From the NCBI GenBank assembly GCA_951799405.1, contig OX637356.1, forward strand, positions 15,027,229 through 15,091,228: DNA of 64,000 nucleotides, in the 5' to 3' direction. Below are positions 33,142 to 47,300 of this stretch, in pieces; position 1 is the first letter of the stretch; every line of letters begins with the position of its first letter. Under the pieces are notes generated by a model, which saw only the letters and a list, made by a program, of their open reading frames with translations, was not told the origin of the DNA and did not search any database. This stretch comes from Agapetus fuscipes. Its lineage: Eukaryota > Arthropoda > Insecta > Trichoptera > Glossosomatidae. The position numbers and the translations under genes were made by a program.

Positions 33142-33655
33142 CGGTCCGTAGCTCAGTGGTAACACTGCGGACTATGAATGGGAAGGTTGTGGGTTCGATT
33201 CCCGGCGGAGCACAAAAAATATACCATTTATATTTTCAAATTTGCTCTTCGCCGGGTTGAAAAATTCATAAAACCTTTACCAATGACCGGTCACCAAAGG
33301 TCCATCCAGCCTTACAGCAACTGGGTCTTGCTTGAGAATTGGCGCTTTGTAGCGACGACGATCAAGCTCGTAAAAAGGTCAAAAGCTCAATGGGTAGGAA
33401 TGCTTGCATTCCATGCCGAGAGCAAGGGTTCGATCTCAAAGGTTTACTCAGCCTTCACAAGAAATGAGAACCAGCCCCCCCGGGAGCTGGGAAACCCCCA
33501 CTTCAACTGAAGGTGGTTGGTGTGAGGCCGGCCCCCTTACCTGTTAAAATAAATAGGTCCCGAAGCGCCACATGCGACTCCTTCGGGGATAACGCAGGCA
33601 AGAAGTTACACTATATGTGTAGCTTAGTTGCGTTTTTGCGTTTTAGTTGCGTTTT
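33142..33655 (+). mobile_element. Dimeric SINE (SINE-C then SINE-B)
   Basis: SINE-C head (GTAGCTCAGTGGTAACACTG, GGTTCGATTCCC) and body to 33370, followed without gap by a SINE-B tRNA head shortened after its B box, then the SINE-B body and GTTGCGTTTT tail. Confidence 0.8.
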
Positions 33656-33689
33656 GCGGTGATTATTTTTTTACAATTTATTGCACTTG

Positions 33690-33853
33690 CGGAAAATGAA
33701 AATGGCGTTACACAATTGTATATTGTTGCCGACCTTAAAGAACGGAAGCGAGTCGTGGACGGTGAATGAAAGACAAGTAAATAAGGCATGCACCGTAAAA
33801 ATTACTCGTTTGAGAAGTATGACAGGAAAAACACTGAAAGATAGAGTGAGAAA
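33690..33853 (+). mobile_element. LINE-C internal fragment
   Basis: Encodes LPTLKNGSESWTVNERQVNK and LRSMTGKTLKDRVRK; same family as 24190. Confidence 0.65.
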
Positions 33854-34465
33854 GATATTTTACCAACTGCAAACTATTTTTTCATACCTATCAATGATTT
33901 ATTATACTGGTGTGTACATAGGCATATTCCGTCTGAGCAATCGGAAGCTCGTGAGCCGGAAGTGAGTCGTGTGACGTCAGAGAGAAACGTCAAAGTTTGC
34001 GCGGGAAGAGGGTGGCGTCCATAGCGGCGTCACAGCAGCGTGGGGATAAAAAATGGAGGCGCACCTACTTCTCTTTTTCCTTGTGTAAACTTATCCAACG
34101 TATTTTTATCCTTTTTTTTTGCTCGAATTCATCATTATTATTGTCATGAAAAAATAAAAAATATTGTCAAATATTTTTACCACATTTTTTCTATACAATT
34201 CATTGCTTACTCTGAGGTTGCTTATTTGAATAATTTAATGCTGCCAGCGTATTAAAATAACTAAAAAATATTTTTCGGTACTGAAAATCTTGACAGGTAG
34301 GTACTTAGTATCAAAAATGTCATGGACTTATTCAAACATTAATCTTTTTTTTTTCTTGGCAGGCAAACGTCACACTTGTATGGTTTCTGTGATTTTGAAA
34401 ACATTTGAAACAACTCTCAAATTATCGTGTTTTCGTTACATTTTTTTCTTAGCTCAATTTGAGTA

Positions 34466-34605
34466 GATTATAGTTCTCGTTGATTGATAGGTTGGGATGA
34501 GGCTGACCCCCCGTGCTGTAAAAATTGGTTCAATTTTGCTAATGCCACACCGGTTTCAGGGAAAGACGGCAGGAGTTGCAAGGTTGCAGCTTAGATTATA
34601 GACTA
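34466..34605 (+). mobile_element. LINE-A 3' UTR, internally deleted
   Basis: 5' half of the repeat joined to GTTGCAGCTTAGATTATAG. Confidence 0.6.
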
Positions 34606-34724
34606 TAGAATATAATTTCATTTAAAAGTCATCTTTGAATCAAATTGTAGAGAAGTCAAATAAGCACGAAGGGACCAAATGTCAAATACTCTGAGTTAAT
34701 TGTGGATAAAATGTTTATGCTGGA

Positions 34725-35015
34725 GAGATGTTTTCCGGGATCTGTTGCCGTGGTGATGATGATGATGATGAGTTGATGATTTCTTAATAGCGCCGTCTCG
34801 TGATGTAGTCACTCCAAGGGCGCTGGTGCAAACTATGCCAGAAATTTGCTTGTCTTCAGTGCATTCCGGGACTTTCCATGGTTCTCTAGCTCTCTCATGT
34901 GATGTGGCAGGTGGTTCCAGGCCAGCGGTCTATGGGAGTCGGAGCTTCCGGACGTTTTGCTCATGTCTACAATGGGCTTCTTCAGCGAGAAAGTGAAACG
35001 ATGAAGATGATCTTG
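34725..35015. mobile_element. Family D foldback with CR1/L2-like LINE insertion
   Basis: TTTTCCGGGATCTGTTGCCG then, from about 34752 to 34930, a - strand LINE C-terminus (LAWNHLPHHMRELENHGKSR) ending in (ATG)n, then the rest of family D. Confidence 0.7.
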
Positions 35016-35176
35016 ATGAAACAGTGACATAATGGTTTGATCAATCCCATTGACTAAGACCTGGTATTTTTAACGTTAGCTTATGTGTCTTTAAACTGAT
35101 AAAAAAAACTACCCGATGATGATTGATGAAGGGGATCTTGATGAAAAGGGTGAAATGTTTGCTTGCATTGTTGCAG

Positions 35177-35354
35177 AGTGTGACCAGACGTTTGTGAGTG
35201 GCGGAGAGGACGAGGAGGCCGGATTATTTGCTGCCCCAGAGCTGGTGAACCCCAACAACCACTCCCGGCAGTGCCTCTTCACCTTCCTAGCGGGGCCCGG
35301 CCAGAGGGCGGAGATAGTGTTCACAATCTTCAGCCTGCGGGGGACGCCACAGGA
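35177..35354 (+). CDS. CUB gene exon: first half of CUB1
   Basis: Acceptor TTGCAG, donor GTGAGT. Encodes CDQTFVSGG onward to FSLRGTPQ, including the first CUB cysteines and the F-x-F-x-L strand typical of CUB folds. It begins with the last two bases of a codon, which shows that an upstream exon exists. Confidence 0.85.
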
Positions 35355-38300
35355 GTGAGTCAGTCTGATAAACTAGATAGGCAGTGGTGGGGGAAACGGT
35401 TTAAAATACTCATGGTTGTGTAGAGTACATTTCAAGGATCACAACCATATATTTTTTAAGTAGTAAAAATAAAGATATCATTGATAATTTTCAAAAATAA
35501 AATGCCAAGAATTTGAGTCCCACCAAAACGCAGCGCGGCCGGCTAGCCACGCTGTGATGTCTAAGTGACGTAGATGGATCCGCCAGGATACCTGGAAGCC
35601 TCGGTGGGTTTGTATGAAGTGCATAATATCCCTTGCTCAGAAACAAACGTTTCCAAAGTGGGATAAAGTGACCAGTATGTAGATAGATATGAAAATTTTT
35701 GTTTAATGATTTTTTATCAGTATAAGGAGGACCATTTGGTCAACTCGATTTTTATTGGTTTTTTGTAACAAATAACATAAAAATATAATATATAAATAAA
35801 ATAAAAAATTAGTGGAATAAAAGAGAGTTTATTTTCATTTTTTTTATTTAAAATGGAGTTCTACAAAGTTTCCGCTGAAACATTTCATGAAATGTTATTT
35901 TTATTTTCCAGTGGAGCAGCGGTGGGCGAACTACCAGGGTAAGAATTAAACACTTTTTTATTGTATTTTTAAGGGTATTTCTGTTCACACAGTGAAAGTC
36001 CATTGTATTTTTTATAAATTCAATAGGAAAAAAAACACTTTTATTTATTTTTTTGCTCAAACGCTTTTGCCTAATAAGGCATCTTCAGGAGCATAATTGT
36101 TACAGTCAAGCAGAGTCTATATTGTTACCAACTTTGATGTCTGGAAATGAAGCATGGACAGTGAATGATAGCGAAATGAATACAGTATGTACAGTGGAAA
36201 TGAAGCATTTGAGAAGCTTAACAGGAAAACCCTTGAAGGATACAGTTAGGAATGAATGGATAAAGAAAGAATGTAAGTTGAAACAGGATGTGAAAGTTAA
36301 GGTACAAAATAATGTGATGAGATAATTGTGGAAATAATGAATGATGATAGACTGACAAAGTATGTATGTACCTACAGAGGAAGTGTGAAGGGAAAAAGAG
36401 GTAAGGGGCGACCGAGAAAAGTATGGAGTGATCAGATTGTGGAGATTGTGAAAGAATGGGATATACAAAGCGAGAAAGATATATAAAAGAAGAAAATGCA
36501 TGAAACAGGTGATGGATATGAATAAATTGAAAGAAATATGTAAGGATAGGAAGAAATGAGGTTCTTTAAAAGCAAACAAGCCACTGTCGATAAGAATACA
36601 AAAAATACTTTTGAATCACAAAATCATCTAATTTAGTCATTCAGATTACTTTAATTAAAAAAATACATACCTACAAAGTATGGTATATCCTATTGACATG
36701 GTATATCCATTAACAATTTTATAAACCTTGCATGTTGTAAAAAATATGAATAATTAAGCTGTTATTCAAATCATTTGATTTCCCGTAATATGACTTCGAC
36801 TCCCTCGAATTGTGGGACTCAAATGGAGGCAGCTCTGCAGAGGCTCTGGCCACCCCTAGCGACAGAGTTACAGAGCCGGGGAGCATTTTAATTTCACATT
36901 TTTGTTGCCGTGTTGCAGATGCGTGCACGAGTACTTGGACGTGTACTCGGAGGCGGTGAGCGGGGAGCCGGGAGAGCTGGTGAACAGCCCGTTTGGGGGG
37001 CGCTACTGTGGCCCCATCCCCCCCAGGAGGCGCGTGTCCCTCCACCGGGCCATCGCGCTCTCGTTCTTCACCGACAAGCCGCACACCCCCGCCGGCCTCT
37101 TCCAGGGGACATACAAGTTCATCAATGACTGTAAGGGACTCTCTTTCTGTTTTTGAAATAAGTTTGCAAGCAATTTGGCCGACAAAGGTATGGATGGACA
37201 AAATTTCTGAAATAGCAAATAAACGGAATTTCCAGAGTCATAATAAAAGGAGAGCTTGTGTGAATAAGGTTATGACTCTGGATGAAATGAAAAAAGTATG
37301 TAAGAACAGAAAGAAATGGCTGTTGACCTGCAATGTTGGTGGCTAGGGTTTTTAAATTAGAATATTGTATTTTTGTTATTTGTTTTGGTATTTATACGGA
37401 TTATTTGTTAATTTTTAAAATGTAATTTATTGTCTATGTTCCTTAACTTATTACATAAGGGATTCACATTACATGCATTCTCACAAGCAGACACGTAGGT
37501 ACAAGTTCGCGCTTGCGCATGCCGCACGTGAACCTACAACATAAAAACCAAATCTCAAATGGACATACACCCTGCAACTACTGCCGACCTTCCTTGAAAC
37601 AGGGGCGACGTTGGCAAAGTGAACCACTTTCTACAGCATGGGTGGTCAGCCGCATACCAACCTATAAGTCAAGGAATATACACAACAAATAACATTTTAG
37701 ACATAAACAAATAGATAAATATTAAAATCAAATACATAATACAAAATTCTAATTTAAAATTTACAAAAAATTGGAAACCCTAACCCTAGCCACCAGCATT
37801 ACAGATCAACCACCATTTATTTCTGTCCTTACATACTTCTTTCATTTCCTCCAGAATAGACCTAGAATAACCTCTTATTGTAACACACTGGTGAACTGTT
37901 TCAGCGGAATACGTGGTCGGCACCGCGGTGGAGCAGACGCCGTGTTCCTTCACCGTGCAGGAGTCCAAGCGCCGCAAGGGCACCCTGCTCTCCCCCACCT
38001 ACCCCGGCGCCTACCCCAAGGGCCTGCACTGCGCCTACCAGTTCCTCGGCAAGCCCGGCCAGAGGATACGCATCGAGTTCCGCGACTTTGATCTCTTCTT
38101 CGGCGGCCCACAGTAAGCTTAATAATTACTCTTCACAATATTTCAACACCTTAAAGATAAAACTGAATAGGTGGTATATGAGGCTGACATTGGTTTTGTC
38201 AGATAAATTCACCTTTTTCTTATTTTCCTATATATTTGTTTCCAGCTGTCCGTTTGACTATGTGCGCGTGTACGATGGGCCGGACAACTCGTCGGCGCAG

Positions 38301-41300
38301 GTGGGCACGTACTGCGGGCAGCAGCGCAACCTCGTGCTCTACTCCAGCGACGAGCGCCTGCTTGTGGTCTTCTACACGCTGCCCAGGACGGCCAACACGC
38401 AGAACCGCGGCTTCAAGGGCATGTTCGAGTTCTCCGAGAGCTTCGTCAAGCTCGGTAATAACTACTTACAATTTTAATTTATTTTATTAACGGACAAGAT
38501 TGTCCATTTACGTAAGATATGATAATGTAATTTAAAATGATTAAAATAGAAAAAAAAACTTTAAGAGTAAGTAATACATAACAAAGCACAGTCAAATAAA
38601 AGTACCTGTATACTTTCCTCAACAAAACAAAGCTCTACGGAATTCAGACAGACTTACACCACAGAAATCTAAATGAGATGAAGAGTTTACAAGACGAGAC
38701 ATTCTGTTTATTGGAGATTAATAACCTAAATTAGAAGAATAAAAAACTTTCTTTATAGCCTTCAGCTATAGCAAGAAAGTAAAAATTGCTTGATTCTGAA
38801 TCTACGGGTTGGAATATTGAATTTGATACTTTCTAAAAGACACTTAAAAATATTACCAGGATGAAAAATCATCTCCAGAATCACATGATCGCATGAAAAC
38901 TCAGGAACCTTTTTTTTTTAAATAGATTTGTGAAGAGGAATGCAATTCACCAACCTATTCTGCCTGACCAGAAACAGGTATTAATATCATCAATATTAAT
39001 AATTCATTATTGTTTATTTCAATTAATTATTAATTACCCAATGACATCTGTTGAACCAGGTTTAAAGTTATAATCAAATGACCCAGCCGGGGATCGAACC
39101 AGCGTTATTCTATTCCAAATGAAACCATTATTCTGGGTTCTTCCCTCACAAACAGATACATTCCAGACAGAGGCACTATATCAAATAACGTCTTCAAGCA
39201 TTTATCACAAGATAAAGAAACTGTTACTCTGAAACAAATAGAGAAATGTTCACAACTGTTAGGTACATAGTTTTTAGATCAAGGAAGTGGCACAGAAAAA
39301 TCTGCAGGTATTAGTAAAAATTCTACTGGACAATATTTTGTTTTCATTAATTGATGAGGCGTTCACTTTGTAACTTTTCATTTTTAAAATATTAAAATTA
39401 AAAACAAAAACAATTAGACCATAGAAATTAATAAAAAATCAAATTCTGTTAATTCCCTTTTAAATAACTTTCTTATTCCTAATCCATCTACTCTACTGAC
39501 CTTGTTTCCAAGGAATAATAATAATTCTGTCACCAGCAATCCCAGCGCCCTGTTCCCTTCCTCACCCCTCCCACCCTCCACTACTCCCAGCCCTGAAAAG
39601 AATGATGCACTAATTTTATTTTATTTGGTTAGTAATATTTTGTACCTGATGATGGAAACATTGTTTCCAAAACCAATCGCACATTAGTAAATTTTACTCG
39701 CCCCCTATCCATATACAAATTGTATAAGAGTTTTAGGCTTACACGGCCGGATGATGATGCTGGAGTGATGTTTTCCGGGATCTGTTGCCGTGGTCTATGG
39801 GAGTTGGAGCTTCCGGACGTTTCGCCAATTTCTACAATGGTTCCTCACAGTTCTTATCAAGATCGTCTTCATCATTATACTTCACGCTGAAGAAGCCCAT
39901 CGTAGAAATGGGCGACACGCCCGGAAGCTCCAGCTCCCACAGATCACGGCAACAGATCCCGGAAAACATCACTCCAGCATCATATACAAATTGTTTTTGA
40001 TTTTTATTTTTAATATTTTAATATTTGTTTGTTTCAGATTTTATAAGCAAGAATGACGCAGAGCATATACGAGGATCAGAGTGCGACCAGAAGATTCTCA
40101 GTAAAAAGGAATCTTCGGGATTTGTGTTTAGTCCTAATTATCCATATCCATATATACCAAAGATCGTCTGTAGGTAAGTCAACCATCCAACTAAGCTACA
40201 CATATTGTGTAAATTCTTGCCGCCTCATCCTCAAATTGTTCCACATGTGGCGAGTGGAACCTATTTATTTTTACCCCTTGGTGGGATTCGAACCCGAGCT
40301 CGAGACAATACTAGCACTCTACTAACTGAGCTATCGATTGGATCCAAAACAAGAAAACACATCACAATAAATCTAACCAAGATCTAAATAGATTTTTCAA
40401 GAAAGTCTACAATTTGAGACAATTCAGGGTCGGTCTTATAAACGAGAGACCAAATATCCGTAAGTATCTCGGCAAGTTACTAACGGATGGACGTTTACGG
40501 ACTGATCTTACCGATGGTCGTCCTATAAACCTTTTTTAACCGTCCGTTAGTTCTCAATAATGCACTCGTATTTTTGATGATTTTTTACGTGCATTCATGA
40601 ACTTACGTCATCCGTTTGCTGTCAAAGACGAAACATAACCTAAAGTTGCTTTTGACAAATACGAAAACGACTAGGACAAAGCAAATTTAATGAATTATCT
40701 ATCACTTTCGGAAGAAATTATCTTCAACAGGATAGAGTGTAGTAGTCCAATGACACGCAAAACTCACCGCAAATAAACAATGCTTTGACAGCTGAACTAA
40801 CCTCAAACCTTAACTAACCGGCCGGTATCTGCCATTAATCGATGGGTCGGCTGTCGGTTAGATCTGTCGGTAATTTTTACGGAAATAAAACAAACGGATT
40901 CTTATAAGACGAAAAAAATGTGACGTTTGTATTTTATTTCGGTAAATTTGGTACGACATTGAACTAACGGATGTTTATAAGACCGGCCCTCAATGTTGAT
41001 CACATATTATGTATGAAATAATAAAATTCCGCCATTTTAAATGTTCTTCTCAAATGCAAGGTGGATGTGTATAGGTGTTGCCAACTGTACAATGTTGCCC
41101 TTATATATAACCCTGTAATGTTTTCATTGTAGGTACTCATGTCAGTATTTGATTTGGTTCTTTGTTTAAAAAAAATCCATTCCTTAATGTGCTGAAAAGA
41201 ATATTTAAAAAAACAATTTTCTCTTTATTTTTTCAGATATTTTATTTATGGCATGCAAGATTCACAGCATCTGGAAAGAGTCAAACTGGAGTTTATAAAG

Positions 41301-44300
41301 TTTGAAGTACCAAAAGGAGAAAAAGCTGTAGAGTAAGTCCATGTATTTTTGTACTTTTAAATTTGATAAAAAAATATTAGAAAGAATTAATAAACTAGAG
41401 CCTCTTTTTTCTGATTCTAATATAACTAAGAATGTCACACAAAAAACAATTGTTGGAGTTACATAGGTACTCTGAAAAACAGATTCAAATGTATGGATCA
41501 TGTGTGGCGGTAAAAATCAATCTCAGAAGCTTATTTGATATATCATTAGAAGGAACTTATTCTATTTTAAACATTCTAAATTTTAATGTATATCAACGGG
41601 ATTGGTTAACTGGCAGGGGTGTGCATCCCATACAGGCACATGCGCCTAATAGGCAGGCAATATACGCTAAAAAACATTAAAGCTTGATAATCAGATTTAA
41701 AATTCAAAATTTAAGTCTGATTAGAGCCATCGTTAGCTCTTCAGTTAATTTCAAATGAGTCATTTGAAAGAAACGGGAGAAAGTATTCATTCTGAAATGT
41801 ATTTGCCTGTACCCTATGCACGCGCCTGTTAATTGGTTAACCTGTAGATATCTGTAAACTTTTGTAAAAAGAGTTGTAGAGGCGCTTTTCGGTTTTTAAA
41901 CATTTTTTTTATTACTCGGCAGTAAATTTGTGAATGAAACTTGTAAGAGGAAAACTAAACATCAATAATAGAATGGAACAGATTTGTTTTTTTTTCTTGG
42001 GAGGCACACTTCACAATTCTATATGGTGCTGTAACTGTAACTGTAACTCTGTCGCCATTCCGCTAGGGGTGGCCAGAGCCTCTGCAGAGTTGCCTCCATT
42101 TTTTCCTATCCTGACATACCTCTTTCAATTCCTTCATATCCATCACCTTTTTCATGCATTTTCTTTTTTTACGCTCACTTTGTCTTACTTTGCTCAGCTT
42201 GTTTGGCTTATTCACCATTTGATTAAAAGATGACCTTTCAATGAAATTGTCTTAAGAATCCCATTCTACACAATCTGAGCTAAGTAAAAAAAGTAAAACA
42301 CGATAATGTGACAGTTGTTTTAAATATTCTTAAAATCAATTTCCAGTTTTCCAAACAAACATTGCTTAAATGTAAAATTACCTCTGATGGGCGTAAGACA
42401 AACAAGCACTATTGACCGTATTGTCCAAGCTATTTTACCAAGCATTAGTGAACCTGTAAGTTTTTGGCCGATTGACAGTGATTAACAAACTTATAACCGC
42501 CAAAAACTTACGTGTTCACTAAGGCTTTGTAAAACCGCTTGGAGAACACGGCCATAAGAGGACGATGTGAGAATGGTCCTTAACAATAGTAACGGAACAT
42601 TTGTTAATTTTTTCCCTAGCAATCTTCTTGTATGGTATCACAACTTTGTTGTTGATGGCTTTCCTCACTTGCTTGCAGAGGTGCCGCTTGCACAGATGGA
42701 TACCTGAAGGTCTACCTGAAAGGACAAGAGGCCTCTGACTCGTACGACAAGTTTGACTTTGATTTGTGTGGAGAGGTGTTTCCTGGACCAGCTGTGTCAG
42801 ACGGGCCGCGGCTGGTGCTGGTCTTCAGCTCCGGGGACCTGTGGGGGCGAGGGTTCAAGGCCAAATACTCTTTTGAGACTGGTGACTAGAAATAATTTAA
42901 TTTACAAAATTAAAACACTAAGGTTGCTTGTAACACTCCAATAACTAACAGGCTGACCATCCGTGCTGTAGAAAATGGTTCACTTTGACAATGCCACCCC
43001 TGTTTCAGGGAAATACAGCAAGAGTTGCACAGCTTATATTTATTTGAGATTGGGTTTTTATGTTGTTAGTCCACTTGCGGCATGCGTAAATGCGAACTCA
43101 TACATGTCTGCTTATGAGATTGCATTTAATATGAATCTTAAATGTTGTATATCTTTGCAACCTAGATTTATAGATCATAGAATGTTAAACTTTACTAGGA
43201 ATTGTTATAATTGCCTTGGCAGATGAATGTTAAAAACGACAACCATTAAAAAATGACCAGTAAGAATGCACAGCTCTCTGTTGTGGTTTGAGCTTTTGTA
43301 CAAAGTATGGGAAGAGAAAAATCTCCCATTTGTTATATTGTTGTGCAATAACTCCTTCTTCTTCTTTTCGTGCCACTTCTATCGAAGATCGCCGATCATC
43401 ATGGCTATAGTGACTTTGTATGCTGCGGTTCCAAACAGGGATTTGGTGCTACTGCCAAACCGCTCTCACAGGTTTTTCAGCCATGATGTCCTTCGGCGTC
43501 CCTGAGATCTTTTCCCCTCAATCTTACCCTGTATGATAAGATGAAGGAGACAGTATTTTTCATAATAATAATAATATTAGGATGATTTATTTGGTGAGTG
43601 CTGTTTTGTGTGTATCACACCTCAAGATCCCTCTGCGAGCTTGGTCGTAGCTGTAGAAAGCGCCGATTCTCAAGCAAGACCCAGTTGTTGTAAGGTTGGA
43701 TGGACCTTTCGGTGACCGGTCTTTGATAAAGGTGTATGAATTTTTCAACCCAGCAAAGAGCACATTTGGAAATATAAATGGTATATTTTTGTGCTCCGCC
43801 GGGATTCGAATCCACTACCTTCCATTTACCAGTCCAAAGTGTTGCCACTGGCCAACGACACGCGGTGTACCTGAGCGGTCACCCATCCAAGTAGCATCCG
43901 CGCCCAATGTTGCTTAACTTCGGTGATCTGATAAGATACGGTGCTTTCAACATGGTATCGTCGTTGTGCTCATATGCAATAACAGCATTCGTTTATGACA
44001 TTTGAATATGCTTGTTCCAGAATATCGCATCCCAGGCACAGCGGCCCCAGATGGCACCTGCCACTTCACCTACCGCAGCTCTTCCAGGAAAAAGGGAGAG
44101 TTCAACTCGCCGCGCTACCCCTCCAACTACCCATCAGACACCAACTGCACCTACATGTTCCTGGCCACCCCAAACGAGCAAGTCACCATCGTGTTCGATC
44201 ACTTCAAGGTCAAAGCTGACTCTGTGAACACAACTACAGGGGCTTATGGGTGAGGACTCTATAGTAGTCCCTTCTCATCCTTTAACTTCCCTCTTCCATA

Positions 44301-47300
44301 TATCTTTACTCTCTTTGTATGTTTTGTGTTTTCCTTTATATGACGCTACTTATTTGTTCTTATTTTTGGACTCAGCCTTGACGTATAGGATGGTATGAGG
44401 CTGACCACCCATACTGTAAAAAAATGGTTCACTTTGCCAATACCCCCCTGTTTCAGTGAAGGTTGGCAATATTTTCAGGGCTTACCTTCATTTGAGGTTT
44501 TTATGTTGTAGGTCCACATGCTGCATGTGTAAGCGCGAACTTATATGTGTCTTCTTATAGGAATGCATTTAATATAAATCTTAAATGTAATATATCTTTG
44601 CAACTTAGATTATAGATACAGATAGCACAAACTTATGTTTTCCTAATCCCTAGTAACCCTGCACAGTTTTGTCTTTGTCAAGTCATGTGCGTTGTTGACT
44701 TCAAATAATGCAGGTTGCCATGCTGTGGTCCTGCAGCCCAGAGTCTCTGTTTTCTCCCCGAGAAGCTCCGTAACAGATATTGATCTTATTTCCATGGTTT
44801 CTTGACACACTGTCTCACTGTCTGCAGGAACTCAGTGTGCTACGAGGACTGGGTGGAGGTGTGGGGGCTGGGCCGCGCGGGCTGGTCCCCGCTGGGCCGC
44901 TACTGTGGCCTCACAGCACCGGGGCCCCTGGTGTCGCCCCGGGGTGCCCTGGGCCTGGTGGTGCTCCTACACGCCAACTCTGAGGGAGTGGCTAGCGGCT
45001 TCAAGGCGCGATATACCTTTGAGGTGAGAGACAATATAATAATATTAGGATGATTTATTTGGTGAATGCTGTTTTTGTGTGTATCACACCTCAAGAGAGC
45101 CCTCTGGGAGCTGTAGAAAGCGCGTTACAGGCAAGTCTCAAGCAAGACCCAGTTGCTGTACGGCTGTATGGACCTTTAGTGACCGAATGACAAAGAAAAT
45201 ATAAATAAATATTAGAATTATTTATTTGGTGAGCGCTGTTTTTTGTGAATCACACCTAAAGAGACCTCCGCAAGCTTAGTGGTCACTGTAGAAAGTGGTC
45301 ATTCTCAAGCAAGACCCATTAGTTATACCTAAGGCTGGATGTACCTGTAAGGACATGTCGTTGGTAAAGGCAGATTAATTTTTGAACCCAACGAAAAGCA
45401 TATTTGAAAAATGAAATGTTTTCTTGTGTTTTGCCGGGAATAGAACCTTAAAAGAATGGATTATGAACATACAGAGAAAATGTTAGAGGAAAGCGAAGGG
45501 GAGGACCAAGGAAGGAATGGATACACCAAATAGGTGAGATTGCGAAAGAATGGAATCTGCAGAGTGAGAATAAGAGAAGAGTATGTATAAAGAAAGTGAT
45601 GAATGTTGAAGAGATGAAAGAGATATGCAAGGACAGAAAAAAGTGGAGAAGCATCTGCGGAGGTACTGGCCACCCCTAGTGGAACAGCGGCAGGATACAG
45701 TACAGTACAGACCTTCCAATTACAAGTCCAAAGTGTAAGCCACTAGACTACAGACTGGTCGATCCGATCCTTTCCTTTGTGTAAACACTTAGGAAAGTGT
45801 AGCTTTATGGGAGGGCCTTCTGCCATTCGCATCTCACATAACTTTTGCATGCGAGTCCTGTGACACATCCCCGGATGGGATGGATATACAGGGCGTGGGT
45901 CAGTGGAGGGGAGACTGACCCTGAGAGAAGGTGTTGGTCGATCCGATTTAATCTTGATGACTGTATGTTCCAGGTGGCTAAGTCCATATTTGGTGACTGT
46001 GGGGGCAACATGTCGGGCATGGAGTACGGAGTGATCACCTCGCCCAACTTCCCCGCCAATTACGACGGACCGGGCCGCGGCTTGGCCTCCAAGACCTGCA
46101 ACTGGTTCGTGTCCGTCAAGCCAAAACACAAAATTTTGCTCAATTTCGAATTCTTCGCTGTAGAAGGCGAACCTGTTGGTAAGCATTGAAACCTTTTCTT
46201 TCATGATTAACCTTTTATCTTATTAAGGTTTTTTTCTTCAAATTTTTATTATACAACAAAAAGTCCACATGATTTTCAAAACATGAAGTTAGCAGTAATG
46301 CCAACCTTTTGAAAGTGATCCCAGTAACAAATTTTTTTTTCCTTGGAAATGGTAGGTATTCTGTAAAGCGAATGAAGTCACAATGAAATAGCTGGTAAAA
46401 ATTGAGCTTGGCACAAAACTCTCAGAAAAAAATCCTGACATCACACGGTCGGGTGGCTAGAAAATAATCAAGCTGAAAATAAGCAAACGGAGGATAAAGG
46501 TGCCCCGTCGCTTCGAGCCTTGAAAATGTTCCCCGCTCGAGGGCATGAAACGTTGGCAGACAAAATTACTGCAAATAGAACATGGCCTAACCCGAGAAAA
46601 ACTATATTATTTTCATCTCATTTTTTAATTTTCTGAGCACATTTCTATGGTGTTCCAGGACGTGGCTGTCCCGCGGCTGTCCTGAGACTGTGGCACGAGG
46701 CTGAGGGGGCTCCTGTGGAACTGTGCGGGGAGAAGGGCCTGACTGACAAATGGCAATACACCACGGAAGCAAATGCATTACGATTAACGTGAGTCACACT
46801 AACAGAATTCAGAATTAAAAATGGATATTACAGACCGTGTTGAAGAGAAGAACAAATTTCTCAATGCTTCATTGAAGCCATATCTGATGTCACCATGAGA
46901 AGTGTCTCTTCTTCAGCAAATAAAAGATGTTGGTGTTATGGCCAAGGGGAAAAGGCGCATTTTCTTGGACTAGCGTATGTGAAACAGAATAACGTTGGTT
47001 CGAATCACCTCTGGCCCAATTGACCATAACTTTGACCCGGATTCAACGGATGCCATTGCATGCACACAAGCTTCTGCTTTCGCATGAAGACAACTGGCCA
47101 GGCAAAATAGGTTGATGAATTGCATTCCTCTACACCAGGTCGGCAACCTTTTGTTGTAAAAGGGCCAAATATTTTACGTGGGACTTAGTGCGGGCCGCAC
47201 TTGGGCAGTGGTGGATCTAATGGTCAGCATTTCAGCAAATGCTGACTAGCACCCCCCCCCCCTCCCTGCCGCGGCCTCTTGTGAGTTATGCATCGTAAAC

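Noticed and set aside
43851..43969. Functional 5S rRNA gene
   Set aside because: Fused without terminator to a SINE and carries several substitutions.
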